Source: Archilochus colubris (Eukaryota; Chordata; Aves; Apodiformes; Trochilidae). From it: a DNA stretch of 64,000 bases. The first letter of the stretch is position 1. Every line of letters starts with the position of its first letter. The stretch spans positions 168,041,400 through 168,105,399 of the forward strand of contig CM041083.1 in the NCBI GenBank assembly GCA_023079485.1, in the 5' to 3' direction. Positions 23,405 to 35,762 of the stretch are shown in pieces. Made by a program: the position numbers and the translations under genes. The notes under the pieces were generated by a model. It was not told the DNA's origin. It searched no databases and saw only the letters and a list, made by a program, of their open reading frames with translations.

Positions 23405-23492
23405 GGAGGCCTGGTTTCACAGCTGGTGCAAATTGGCTTAGCACCATTGACTTCATGTAAATGGGCTTTAACTAGGCCAGCTGAGGAACAGG
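23405..23492. repeat. Degenerate palindromic repeat (MITE-like)
   Basis: The left arm, GAGGCCTGGTTTCACAGCTGG followed by TGCAAATTGGC, is the imperfect reverse complement of the right arm ending GGCCAGCTGAGGAACAGGCTC, with ACCATTGACTTCATG near the centre. The pattern resembles a palindromic repeat I recall as common in reptile and bird DNA (arms containing CAGCTG and TTTACACC, centre CATTGACTTCAATGG). Identity would need a library search. Confidence 0.55.
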
Positions 23493-26400
23493 CTCAGAAA
23501 TCTTCAGCCTCTTGAAAATACAGGCCTTGTTTCACCAGGAGGAGGGAAACGAAAGACATCAAGGTTAAAAAAAAGTATAAATTTAAAAGGGTCTGTACTG
23601 CTATTTTTTTTAAACTGGTTGGGCTGTGGTAATGAGAAATGCTCTATGAAGACCACCCCAGGAATATACACAAATATGCCCCTCACAAAAGGATGTTCCT
23701 ATTATTGTCTGTGTATTTCTTTGTGTAAGCACCAGCTGCAAAAAATATGCAATATAAAAAGATGGTTTTGAACACATGTTGTTCAAAGCTGTGCTCTTAT
23801 TTGATGACTGTGATTTTAGTGGTATACATGTGAAACAAATTCTGTCTCACCACCAACTCAGCTTACTCACAGAGGAAAAATATATGCCTAAGGCAGAAGC
23901 CACAACCAGATGTAAAGCAGAACATTCTTCCTTCCAGGGAGCTCTGGGGGGTCTGTGGCTCTCCTCCATGTCAGGCAAGGCTTCCTTTCACTTTTCCATA
24001 TACCAAGACAAAACAATCATCACACCAAAATGCAGCAGGTGCTATACAGAAAGAAGATAAATCATGACATTTTCTCTGATGGGGTAAGAAAGAATAGTCT
24101 CTGGGATAAAATCCTTCCCTTCCATATAGCAAGGGGGCTGCAGCTGTGCTGAAATAGGGACTGCAGGTTGAGTGGGTAGTGGAAGGCATTTTCTTTCTCT
24201 TTTCACAAAGATCTACAAACAGATCAGAGTGCATCATCCTTATGAAATAGTTATGATCAGTGATAAAAACAACAGCAGTATCCATTTCATTCTCTGTATT
24301 TTCATTTTAATAGTAAATTCTGCTAAATTTCACCATGAAGCAGATAAAGCCTGTAATTCCTTTCCCCATCTATTGTCTGTCCATCTTCCTGTCAATCCTC
24401 TCCCCTTCTCCTTACTCCACTGCTACAGGCAGTGTTGTTTTACAGGTAGATTGAAAGCTTTGAAGTTTTCCCTCAGAAAGCTGATTATATAAATGTTAGT
24501 ATAACTCCAGCTTTAAAGCAGGTGGATCATCTCAGAGCATTTGACTAATTTTTCAGAAGATTTTATACTGTTCTATTTTCAGTGGGGATTTTCCAGAGAT
24601 TATAAAGAAAAAAGATGATTTCAGAAAGCAAGTGAAACTGTCAATAGAAGTATTTTTGATGCAAGTGGTATACTGTGACAGGGTGTCATATTAAAATCTA
24701 GATTTTTCCCATGCATTTGCTATAAATATCAATTTTCCTAATGTAATGAATAGTAAGTAATTGAAGGGTTTTTTTCTCCTATTGTGCTTGAAAGAATAAC
24801 AAAGTTAATAAAATTTCTTAAAAGATCTTATCCATATTTCTAGAAGAAAATGATAATAACCATGTGAATATCTTCCCTTAACAAAGGTTTGGGAAGTAGA
24901 GGGTTTTTTTTACCAGTGTGTTGTAGAGAATTTTTGTTGGCATTAGCTTTTTAAAAAATATCCTTATTTATATTGTTGGTGGTATTGAGGTTGTTGATGC
25001 CTATTTTTTGAGGTGGGGGCTATGGTGCTGAATGTGACATTGTCTGCAAACTATACAGAGGATTTTAATGAAAAAATATGTTTTGAAGGAACTGTTATTA
25101 CTTGGATCTTTTATACTGTGTTTGAAAGATTCTGTAGCCCTCATGCTTACTATCTCGTGGAAGGATTATAATGTACAGGGAAGATAAAATCTATGGAGAT
25201 ATATTTTAAACACCTTTATAAAAAGTATTCCAGGTTATTAAAATGGTGTTTATAGAGAAAATGATATCATGAAATAGATGACCACATCATCTAAATAGTA
25301 CACAAAAATACCCAAAACAGTAAGGAAAACTAAAGCTGAGATTGTTCTCCTGACATTAATTCTTGAAACCAAATGGAAAAGGTTGTAACTTTAACTGAAA
25401 TATCTGCCATGTAGCAATAACAAACCAGCTAACAAAATCTGAAGCCTCCAATTTTATCCCAAATTTATAATAAATATATTTGTTTTGAAAAAAAATCTAC
25501 TTTTTAGCTTTTATTTTCTTTCAGATAAGTAAAAATCATTGTAGTGACAATCATCATTCTTTCATATGCTGTAAAAATCATACCCTTCTACATTTGTTGA
25601 GTGGTCTAGTGATGACATCAAGCAATGTATTGTAGGTGATTATAAAAAAGGGGTTTTTTAAGTTCAGTAAGAAGCTAAAAATAATGTAGATAAAAGGAAC
25701 ATATCTTTTATAAGACAGAACTCAAGTAATTTGAGGTAGAAATCCAGGTGTTGTTGAAATTATGAGTCATTTCAGCAGCATAAAAATAATCTATTTATCT
25801 ACATTTTTACCGGAGGCTTTGAAGTTCTGTATCTTGGAAAAGAATATATATATTAAAATGCTTTGAAAAAAAGTTCAGTTTTATTTTGAGGCATGACCTC
25901 TCTCTTTTATGTATTTTGCCTCCTTTCTCACACTTCTACTTAATATTGTCTTTCATAGCTAATTAGGGTACCCATCAATTTACATCAGGAAGCTGTTAAT
26001 TTAATGTTATTTAGGATTAGTATTCTGGTTTTACATATGTAAAATCAGAAAGCCCAGGGACTAACTAGAATTTAACTCAAATTTAGTAGTGATCTCTCCT
26101 GGTAATATAATTACAAAGATCTATTTTTTTTTTCTTTCTCATTTCTAGTAATGTCTTTAATTCAAGGTGCATATTAATACGTCCAGATTTTCAGTTGTGC
26201 TTTACAGAATATATCTTAATGAGAACCATTATCTTTGTCATAGAAATGGAGACACTGAGGCACTTGAAAACCATTTGCAATTCACCAGGTTAATTATTAG
26301 GAAAGCATGAATGGGATGCAAGTCATCTTCATCCAGGTCAGTATTTTCAGTCCCTGGCAACAAATTCTCAAATACAGTGCTAAAATTTTATTTAGATAGG

Positions 26401-27950
26401 GTGATAACTTTTTATCCAAAGTCTACTTTATAGTCAAATACAAAATAACTTCAAATCCATTAAAAAACAAGATTTAGAAATTTTTATAATATATATGCAG
26501 ACTTCTTTGGTTTCTTTACTATAGAGTACTATTTTAAATTAGTTATCATTTAAAGCACAGAAGTGGTTTTGAGATTCTTGGCCTATATCACACATTTATA
26601 GCACCATCAGTACAGTACCTTGACTACCAGATAAATTCTGGCTGCTGTCTCCTCTGAGCTCTTTTCATTTTCAGCAGTATAATTTTATGTCAAGGTTTAG
26701 TGACACCACAATTGAATTGCGTAAATCTGTTCATTATACCATTTAAATTTGGAATTTCTGTTGTAGGCTGTAGGAGGAAGAGCCTTTATAGATGCTGCCA
26801 TCCACACACCAAAAAACCACCCAGGAAAACAGGCTCACCCACACATACACCCAAGACCATATGTTTTCATTAAGCATTGGATGTGTAAATGTACACATTC
26901 ATAATTTCTTTTTTTCTTCTTGTGTAATTTGCCCTGCAATTTTCGATCTAATGAGATATGGATTTTCTATTTTATTTAGGTCTTTAGATAGGTGTACTAA
27001 CTAGAATAATAATCTTTTGATTCTCTCCTTATAAAGAAGATACCTCATTCAGAAGCCTAATTGAGACAAAGCATAAGTTTTATTCTCTTTCTGCACACAC
27101 AAAGAGGTATTGTGAGGTGTTGGGATACACTGTTCTGCTAAATATTGGAGGTTTCTAAGAAAATAGAAATATTAGACAGTAAGCTGCCTGAAGCAAATTA
27201 CAATGGAACGATGAAATTATACCTATGAATTGGGAAGAGGATTTATTTAAGAATGATCCCTAATAAGGTGGAACAGACATTGTCCAACCTGCTAAAGAAG
27301 CATTTACATCTACAAATGAGGCTAAACTATAAAAGCCAGCTCTGAGACAGTGCTCTGCCCCCCATATTTCAAGCAATTTTGTCACAGCAGAAATAGGAGG
27401 TTAGCATTGCACTTTCCTATCAGCTTGTCTGTGCTATGTCTGCTCATTAGTGTTCTTACCTCATTTGCATGCTTCTGCCATTCACCCTGGAATTTATTGT
27501 GGTAGGACTGCATCGCAGACTTGGCTAGCAGCCAGAGCCTACTTCTTCATTCCCTCTTTATAGCTAATACAATATGAAAGTCACTAACAAAAAGACTTTC
27601 ATGTCAAATTACAGGAAAAAAAATCTCAACTGCCTAATAGGATTTTAAATTCTTATCATACTGGTGACTTTCTGTAGGTAGTAGCATCTGAAAAGAAAGA
27701 CTTAGCTGATGTTTTCTTCATATACTCTCTGAGTTTTGTAAGGATTTTTTGCAAGCTGTGATACGCTGCTATTCTGTCACTACAGAGATGATACAGAGCA
27801 ATGGATCAGAGCTACATATCCCTTCTCCTCTGTTCCCATCCCGTTGGACTTAATATCTTAAAAAAACTACTTTCTCAGGTTGTGCATATTGAGAAATACT
27901 CCTGTTTCATGTAGATGTCAGGCCTATTTTCTGCACTTAAAAGACTAAGG
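23493..27950. other. Single-copy AT-rich non-coding DNA, 4.5 kb
   Basis: No repeat family, gene or RNA recognised. Overlapping open frames at 23776-24492 on both strands show no domains. From about 24.5 to 27.9 kb there is essentially no frame above 60 codons other than 26792-27004. Confidence 0.6.
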
Positions 27951-30900
27951 GTTTGCATTTTTATATACACCATGAGTATATCTACATGTACTCGACTGTA
28001 AAAGGATATATATATATATCATGTATAGACACGTGTATGCTTTTACCTTTGGTAATACTACACTTCTTACTGTATTCAGAGGTTAATAAAGCTACCTTTA
28101 TTAAATTTGATATTATGTCTGTGACACAGAATTGCAGTTCTGTCTAGACTACTTTTGTGCCGAGCAATAGTAATCAGCTCCATTACACCTTTATAAGGAC
28201 CATTTTCTTCCCATCACCTCCATACCTCTCTTTCTTATTCTTAAGACCTTTTTAGGCAGATATTTGGCCAAGGAGAAGATGAAGCCAGGATCTGATTCCT
28301 CTTCCTTCCCCCATGCATGCTTAATTGCCCCTTCCTCATCAAAGGTTCCGATATCTGCAGGTGTCCACAGGGATCAGGAGAGTGGGAAGAAAAGGTGTTA
28401 CAATGGTGATCTGAATTCTAAAATGCTGATTCCTTCCACATTATCATCCTAGCAAAGTATCAGTTTAATTATATACCTAGCACAGATCTTTCCCTGGTAA
28501 CAACAAAGATACACTTCAGATATCATTGGCTATCACCAATGTACAATAAGCTACATGTGATATATGTCAGTAAAAATAAATGGAAACCAAAAAAACCCTC
28601 AGTTCTATCTTTCTCATCTAATTGAGACCCTTATTCCAGCTTTGCATCCTCTTATGTGTTGGATAAGTAGAATGTTTGTAAGAATGAAGAATCATTATTG
28701 AACTTGCTGAAATTATTGAAATTGCTGAAATTTTTCATTAGAATCACTACTAGCAGCAGTGATATAAGCTGTGTATATTTTTATATAATTCAAACTGGTT
28801 TTGCAAAATTTTGGTTTTTACTACTACAAGTAGTGGTGCATCTACACCATGTCTAAGACAACCCAGATGTACTAGACAGTATGGTTACAACCTAATATAA
28901 ATCCCTGAGGAGAAGCATCTCGTTAGCTGGATCTGATAACCATTGTGGTGGATTAATTCTTTGATCAACAACAGACTCCATTTTACAAAAATAATTTCTG
29001 ATATTTCAAAGAAATGACTTCTCAAAAATAATCGGCAATCAAGAAAAACAGGAGACCTTTGACTCCATAAAGGCATCCATTTGCTCCAAGGAACATGATA
29101 AACACCTTAAGGAACACTATTTCTTCCATGTAATCTAGACCTAGTTTCTAGTATTGCCTGCAAAGGCTGAAAAGTTTCTTTTTACCACCTCAAATGGAGG
29201 AGTTGCTTGAGTGTTAGAAATCTCACATTTTATAGGTACTGAATGTCCCCACAACTCATGAAAGCTCAGTGAAAACATTTTCTGCCCTAGCATCCCATCA
29301 GTATATTGAAATTTGAAAATCTAAACAATTAATTTAAATAAAATTAGAACTACAGGCAAGTAAAATAAATGCCACAGTATAGGAAAGGCTGAGTACATTT
29401 ACAGACCCTGGAGACCCTCAAACTAAAATGACAAACACACAGGAAGTAAATCCCAGCTGCTATTGTGAAACAGCAATGAAAACCAAGTCTAAAAAAAACA
29501 TTCTAAACCAGAAGCCACAGTAGATAGGACTGAGTGCCATACTTCTCACTCATTTTCCCCTTTAAATTTAACATGTTTTGTTAGAAAACTGTTACAGCAT
29601 CATGATGGGCTCAAAATGAAAGCACTATGTTATAGTGATATGTACCTATAATCATATCCAATATAAAATGTTGAAGTCATATTGCAGCATGATTAGCTTG
29701 GGTAACAGTGAGCATTCTCCTACTGGCAATAAAAGATAAGGCTGTCATGAACAGTTCTGCTTATTTGCCTTCTAATTTTACTGTAGAATAATGGAAGCCA
29801 AGGATAGAAAAGCCCTGTTGGGCTGCCTAGTTTGTGTTTCTACAAATGAGAAATCCATCATTATAGTCTGTTTTTTTACCAATGATGTTTCTTTTACAAC
29901 GTCCCTTTGGAGGGGCTTCTATATTATCAGACATATTAGTGTGAGAAAGTTTTTGATGCTTTTCAGCCTGTATCAGTGTGCTCTTAATTCTTTCCCATTA
30001 AAAGTAGTCATGGCCCCTTATACCACTAAATCTTTTTTTTCTTTGTTTTTTCTTAATGTGAGCATCCAAGGACAGGTAGGGCACTTCATTAGTGGTCTGT
30101 AATATCAAACCTTATCCAGTGTTACCATCTTTTTCTGAGGAATTTAAACTTCTAGTAAAAATTTAAAAATAAAAGCAAAACAAAACAAAAAAAACTCTTT
30201 AGGAGTTTCCTACAGGTGAACAGATTCATACTTATGGTTAAGAAGTTGGGAACTCTTCCAGCTCCCCTGCTGCATGCAGTATGAGACTCCTCCCTGTCTG
30301 CTGGGAATGCACTTTTAAGTTCCAGTATCACAATCCACCCTGATGTGTCTCCTTGCTGAGTAGCTACCTTAACAGTTCAAGAGATCTCTGACAGTTACCT
30401 TGTGTTTAAGAACCTCAAGGAGCAGAAGTCAAAGTGCAAAGTAGCTGACTAACAGTGTCTGGCTGCTGAAGTAGAAAATAATGAAGAGCAGACTCCTAAC
30501 TAACTCTACCTGCCCAAATGTTAATAATATCCAACACCCAGAACAATCCTAAGTAGAGATGTTTTCCAATTATGCATGTGCTTTCAAAAATATTTCAATT
30601 AAAAAACAACAAAAACAAACAAACAAAATAGAATGTAGACAATAGTTATGAAAAAGATGGTGCTTTTGGCAAAATTTGCAGAGAAAGAGAGAATCCATCA
30701 TTCTCAAATACTTAATAGCATCAAGTGACCAGACTATGTCTGATCCAGTTTTGTTGCCTTAAACACATTCTGGGGATATTACATTGTACCACAACTGCTT
30801 TAATATAGTAACTTGTGTCCTCACTATTTTATTTTCATTTCCCTGGGTTTCGTTTCTCATTAAGAAGATATTCTGTTTAGATGATAGAAATGGGAACGGC

Positions 30901-32098
30901 GCTGTCATGTTAGCCTTAAGAGTCATCACTCATTCTGAGCTGGTTATTTATTTCACCTCCTAAGTCACCAAAAGCTCCTACAGAAGTCTCCAGACAAGTA
31001 CCAAAAAACATGACAGGTCAAGGTCTCCTCTTCACTCAAACCCTCAGGCTCAAGGCTGATGTTCAGGAAAGACTGAGCAAAAGAAAGAAAGAAAAAAAGA
31101 AGAAAAGAAGGAAGCAGAAAGAGAAAGATGAGTGTCAAGGGTGGTGTCAAGAAGAGAGTGAGACTGGAAGAAAGAAGAACACTTCCAGGGATGGGGCAGC
31201 CGCAACTTCCACAACTTCCAGCCACAAGTATAAAAAAGAAGGAAGGAAACTAAGAATTCCAGACAGGTTTTGGGGAGAGGGTTTAGTGCTGAGTGTAAGT
31301 CTTATATGTACATGAAATATTTCAAGGCAGTTCTGCTGGGAAAAAGAAAAAGGTGCCATTACTCAAATCTTACTCTGCTTACAGGGGGAAAAGCTAAGTG
31401 TTCAGCCATTTATATATGTTTCCTACCTGAGACAGTTCCAGATGGTGCCACGTAGTCTCAGGTTAATCACTGTGTGAGAGACCTGGGCTGGGAGCCAGAC
31501 CCACTTCACAGTCAACTGTGAGAACAAGCGATACTGAACCTTACATAAGATTCACAAGCAAAGCCCTTGCATTTTAAGCAGACATCTGGTATGACATTTC
31601 ATATTTATCTGCTCTAAGGGTTCATATCAAGCCAGAACGTGGTGTTACCCCATGCCAGTCTTCTTTGGTATACTTGTCATTTTCTTCAGACTACAAACGT
31701 TCATGAAAAAGAAATCTCATGTTCTTTCTGTTTTGGCATGAGAATGTTCCAGGAAGGTAGCAATGCAGGGCTGAGTCTCCAAATAAACTGAAATGGTGCT
31801 TTTGTGAAGCAGCTGTCCCTTCACTGTGCCACACATATAAAAAGCATGAAACCTATTGCTGATATTCTATCTTCCAAGGGCTTGAACACATGAAGGTACT
31901 CCCCTACAAATTTATTTGCTGTACAGAGAAAATTGCTTTTGGATTTACGACTCTGTGACTGCAGATTCCTACTACCCCTATGAAACAGGACTTTGAATGA
32001 TTTAATCTCTTGCTAAAGTGCATAGTCAGGTTAGAGGTTGTGCATTATGGGGATGTTGGAGCAACAGTGAGATGGTTCAACATTTAACTCCAAAGGAA
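27951..32098. other. Single-copy AT-rich non-coding DNA, 4.1 kb
   Basis: Contains a short (TA)n run near 28006-28019 and a purine-rich patch near 31077-31135 that generates overlapping frames on both strands (30965-31225 minus, 31010-31315 plus, 31147-31359 minus). No supported gene. Confidence 0.6.
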
Positions 32099-32531
32099 GA
32101 GGAATGTTTTTCTTTCACATCAATAGGACATTGACTATGAAAAACAGTGAAATTTTTTTGGCTGTATCACCAATGAAAAAAACAAACAAAGAAACAAACA
32201 AAAACAAAACAAAAAACAGACAACAACAACAAAAAAACAACAAAACAAAAAACACTTAAGCTTTTCTGAAATTGTGAAACTAGGATTACTAAAGAACTGA
32301 GAAAAGAGGACGAATGTTTTTCTTTCTCATCAATAGGACATTGACTATGAAAAACAGTGATTTTTTTTTTTGGCCAGAAGTATTTGCTGTATCATCAATG
32401 AAAAAAACAAACAAAGAAACAAACAAAACAAAAAAAATCCCCCACAAACAACAACAAAACAAACAAAAACAAAAAAACACCTAAGATTTTCTGAAATTTT
32501 GAAGCTAGGATTACTAAAGAACTGAGAAAAG
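32099..32531. repeat. Imperfect tandem duplication, two copies of about 207 and 226 bp
   Basis: Copy 1 (32099-32305) and copy 2 (32306-32531) share, in order, GAATGTTTTTCTTTC, ATCAATAGGACATTGACTAT, GAAAAACAGTGA, a GCTGTATCA(C/T)CAATGAAAAAAAC segment, a long (AAAC)n core, TTTTCTGAAATT, and AGGATTACTAAAGAACTGAG. Differences are concentrated in the T- and A-rich runs, and copy 2 has an extra GGCCAGAAGTATTT. The flanking match is high, so the duplication looks fairly recent. The unit resembles no transposon I know. Confidence 0.95.
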
Positions 32532-34404
32532 TATCTCCAGCTTCTCTCCTACACATGCACGCATGCACACACTAATAGGAATTTATCCAACCAAATAAAG
32601 CAGAGCTACTATAATTTAAGGATAACGCCCTTTCCTTGATACTCACACTCAGTGAATGATTATTCAGTGGAATTCCAAAGCTGAATAAATTCAGTAAAAG
32701 AGTACTGTACGTCAGTGAAAAGCAGATGATATACATAGGGCTGGGACATTTAATTTTCTTCACTATAATATGTTCTCAGACAATTTCTGTTTATAAATAT
32801 ATATTGCCTTTTTTTTCTTTTTTTGTTTTTATTCTTGGTATTTAGAAATAAAGCCTGATTTTGCCTTCTTGTAGATCAAGTAGAAATACTAAGTTTTCTC
32901 TTTGTCTTATATGAGAATGCCATAAATATTGAAAAGTCTGCAATACCAAGTGTTCTGCAGGAATAATGAGTTCAGCTTTTCCATTTATGCCTTATTTTAT
33001 AAAATTCTCATATTATTTCCACCCAGTATGAATAATGAGCAGAACCCCATAATGAGGAGAGTAGGGCTACACTATTTTGAAACAAAAGCTGTGATAGGAA
33101 TTATCTTTTTTTAATTAGCATCAGATGTTCATTGTTACACTCCTTCAACTGTGCAATATTTAACTATCTCCTCCTTGCTCCTTTTGGGGATGTCTGCAGT
33201 GTCTGTTTCATACTAAATAACACTTCTGACGTAGCTCAGAGCCAGGTGATCATCTGCTGCAGTAGCAGATTACAATCTGGCATGAAGTTTTTATGTAAGT
33301 ATGCATAAGTAGGAATATATACATATATATATATGAAAATGTATTATTCATATATATTATATATTTATAATATATAGATATTATTATTATTTATATTTCT
33401 ATATTTGTTTATGTATGTGTGTATGCATTAAACAAATATATTAAATTTGCTGTCAAACCATTTATTTTTCCTGTTTTTACGCTTTGATTGTTATTAAAAA
33501 TGGTCTTTAAATGTTGCCATAATTCTTGATAACAGCTATGTAGGAAGTTGCATAGTACACATTTTATTTATCTACTGTCTTGCACAGATTCGAACTTTTA
33601 CAAGGAAGGTAATTAACAAAAAATACCTCAAGCAAATGGCAGATATTTAAAATAGTTGCATTTACAAGATGACTGTAATGTAAATGCAGATATTCCAAAC
33701 AGAATGGAGGCCGCACTGTGTTAAGTGCTGTACCGTCATAGAATGAAAGACAAGCCCTTGTCTGTAATGCTTGCAGACTAATTAGCAATAACTATAGAGA
33801 ATTACTTATTTTCATTGATACTAAGACACTCAGGCCCACTCAGACTCCCATCAGGCTTAGTTGTAAGACTCCCACAAAAATTCATAGGCGTTGAAACAGG
33901 TCTCCACTGTGAATCACCAGTCCTGTGAACTATCAACCACAAAAGAGAGCATAATGTGAAGGGAGAAAAAAAAAAAGGAGAGAGAGAAAAGTGCTAGAAT
34001 ATCACAGAACACGCTTTGTTCATTTGTTTTGACAAGCCTAGTTTAAATAACTTATGAAACTTCATAGTAACACTAATGAATTTAGTGTTCAAGTAATGAA
34101 GACTTGATAATATGAGGTCTTCATTATAACATCCTGCCACTAAGCCTTTGATTAAAAGATTAAAAGAATTGAAGCTTCCATTTAATTTATTTCTTTATTT
34201 AGTAAGTTTCTTTGTTTGCAGATTAGTACACTGAGAATTTTCTATTGTAATTTATTGTTCCTGGTTCTGTAACATGAGACTTGATGCCCCAAGACTGCAT
34301 CAAATACATCCAATTTACATGCCTACCACAAATGCTCTTGCTACTCAACTTGAGCAAGGAATATAGAATCAGATGTTTAAATTTCTTTTAAAAATCATAC
34401 TTAG
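32532..34404. other. Single-copy AT-rich non-coding DNA
   Basis: Includes a strongly AT-rich, partly palindromic TA stretch at about 33315-33440. The frames at 32572-32763, 32929-33114 and 33564-33788 have no recognisable features. Confidence 0.62.
33315..33440. repeat. (TA)n-rich low-complexity tract
   Basis: Repeated ATATAT, TATATATTATATATTTATAA and ATTATTATTATT blocks with TG-containing units at the right end. It is self-complementary and therefore prone to extrusion and slippage. Confidence 0.85.
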
Positions 34405-35762
34405 GTTTACAGAGGGTGGAAGAAACAAGAAATACCCTAGGAGAAGTACAGAGAAGTAGCCATACAAGCAAGAGATCGGGTTAGGAAAGCAAAAGCATAG
34501 AGAGAATTTGATCTGGCAAGGGATGTTGAGGGCAACAAGAAAAATTTCTATAGTGGTATCAATGATAAAAAGAACAGTAAGGAAAATGTGGGCACATTCC
34601 AGGAGGAAACAGGAGACCCAGTTATCCAAGATGTAGAGAAGGATGAGATACTCAGTGACTACTTTGCCTCAGTATTCACGGGAAAGGACTCTGGTCACAT
34701 CCTCCATGCTACAGAATCCAAAGGCAGGGACTGAGAAAAGGAAGAACCCCCACTATAGATGAAGAGCAGGTTTGAGGCCACCTAAAGAACCTGTCTCATA
34801 CTAGATTCTGGTCTCTAAACTAGAAAAATACAGATTCAGTGGACGGACGTTGGATAAGGAACTGGCTGGACGGTCACATACAAAGAGTTGTGATCAATGG
34901 CTCAGGTTCCAAATGTAGATGGGTGACAAGTGGTGTTCCGCAAGGGTTAGTACTTGGACCAGTGCTATTTAAGATCCTTGGTGACATGGACAGTGGAATC
35001 GAATGCAGCCTCAGCAAGTTTGATGTTGACAACAAACTCTGTGGGGAAGTCAAGGCTGGAAGTGAAGGATTCCATCCAGAGGGACGCTGAGAGACTTGAG
35101 TAGTGGGCTTGTGCAAACTGCATGAAGTTCAACAAGGCCAAGTGCAAGGTTCTGCACCTAGGTCAGGGCAATCACATGCACAAGTACAGGTTCTACCCTT
35201 TTCTACTCCCCACTCTGCTTTTGTGTGACCGCACCTAGAATACTGCATGCAGCTTTGGAGCCCCCAGCACAGCAAAGGTATAGATCTGCTGGGGAGGGTC
35301 CAGGGAAGGGCCATAGAGATGATCAGAGGGCTGAAGCAGCTCTGCTGTGAATACAGTCTGAGATAGTTGGGGATATTCAGTCTGAAGGAGAGAAGGCTCT
35401 GAGGAGACCGTAAAGCAGCCTTCCAGTATCTGATGGGGGCCTACAGAAAAGCTGGGTTGAGGATTTTCTCCAGAGAGGGTAGTGACAGGACAAGGGGTAA
35501 TGGTTTTAAACTGAAAGAGGGTAGATTTATCTTAGAAACAGGAAGAAGTTCTTCACCATGAGGATAATAAGATACTGGAATAGGTTGCCTAGGGAGCTTG
35601 TTGATGCTCCTTCCCTGGAAGCATTCAAGGCCAGGTTGGATGAGACCTTGTTTAACCTGTTCTAGTGCTAGTGAGAGGTGCCCCTGCCCATTCAGTGGAG
35701 TGATATCTTGATAATCTTTAAGGTCCCTTCCAGCCCTAGCTATTCTGTGAGTATATGATTCT
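34405..35762 (+). mobile_element. CR1 LINE, long but internally deleted copy
   Basis: Begins in the linker upstream of the RT domain (GAGAAGTACAGAGAAGTAGCC, then GAATTTGATCTGGCAAGGGA). It jumps to the RT palm at about 34800-34820 (GGTCTCTAAACTAG, then GGATAAGGAACTGGCTGGAC), continues through the SGVPQG region, and ends with the full 3' region (GGAGGGTCCAGGGAAGGGCC, CTGAAGGAGAGAAGGCTCTG, TTCTTCACCATGAGG, TAATCTTTAAGGTCCCTTCC) and a decayed tail ATTCTGTGAGTATATGATTCT. Most of the RT fingers and the motif A region is missing. A second deletion lies near 35190-35215, where CR1 normally has several hundred bases more. It is non-autonomous and not expected to be expressed. Confidence 0.94.
34839..35090 (+). 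pseudogene. Remnant of the CR1 ORF2 reverse transcriptase palm
   Basis: An 83-codon open frame carries the RT signature VTSGVPQGLVLGPVLF at residues about 29-44, followed by ILGDMDSGIECSLSKF. The catalytic Y/FxDD-type box, which in active CR1 reads F-A-D-D, appears here as FDVDNKL, so one of the two metal-binding aspartates is lost. The frame has no initiation context and is only a surviving open stretch of a dead element. In a live element this domain copies the RNA into the nicked target site. Confidence 0.88.
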
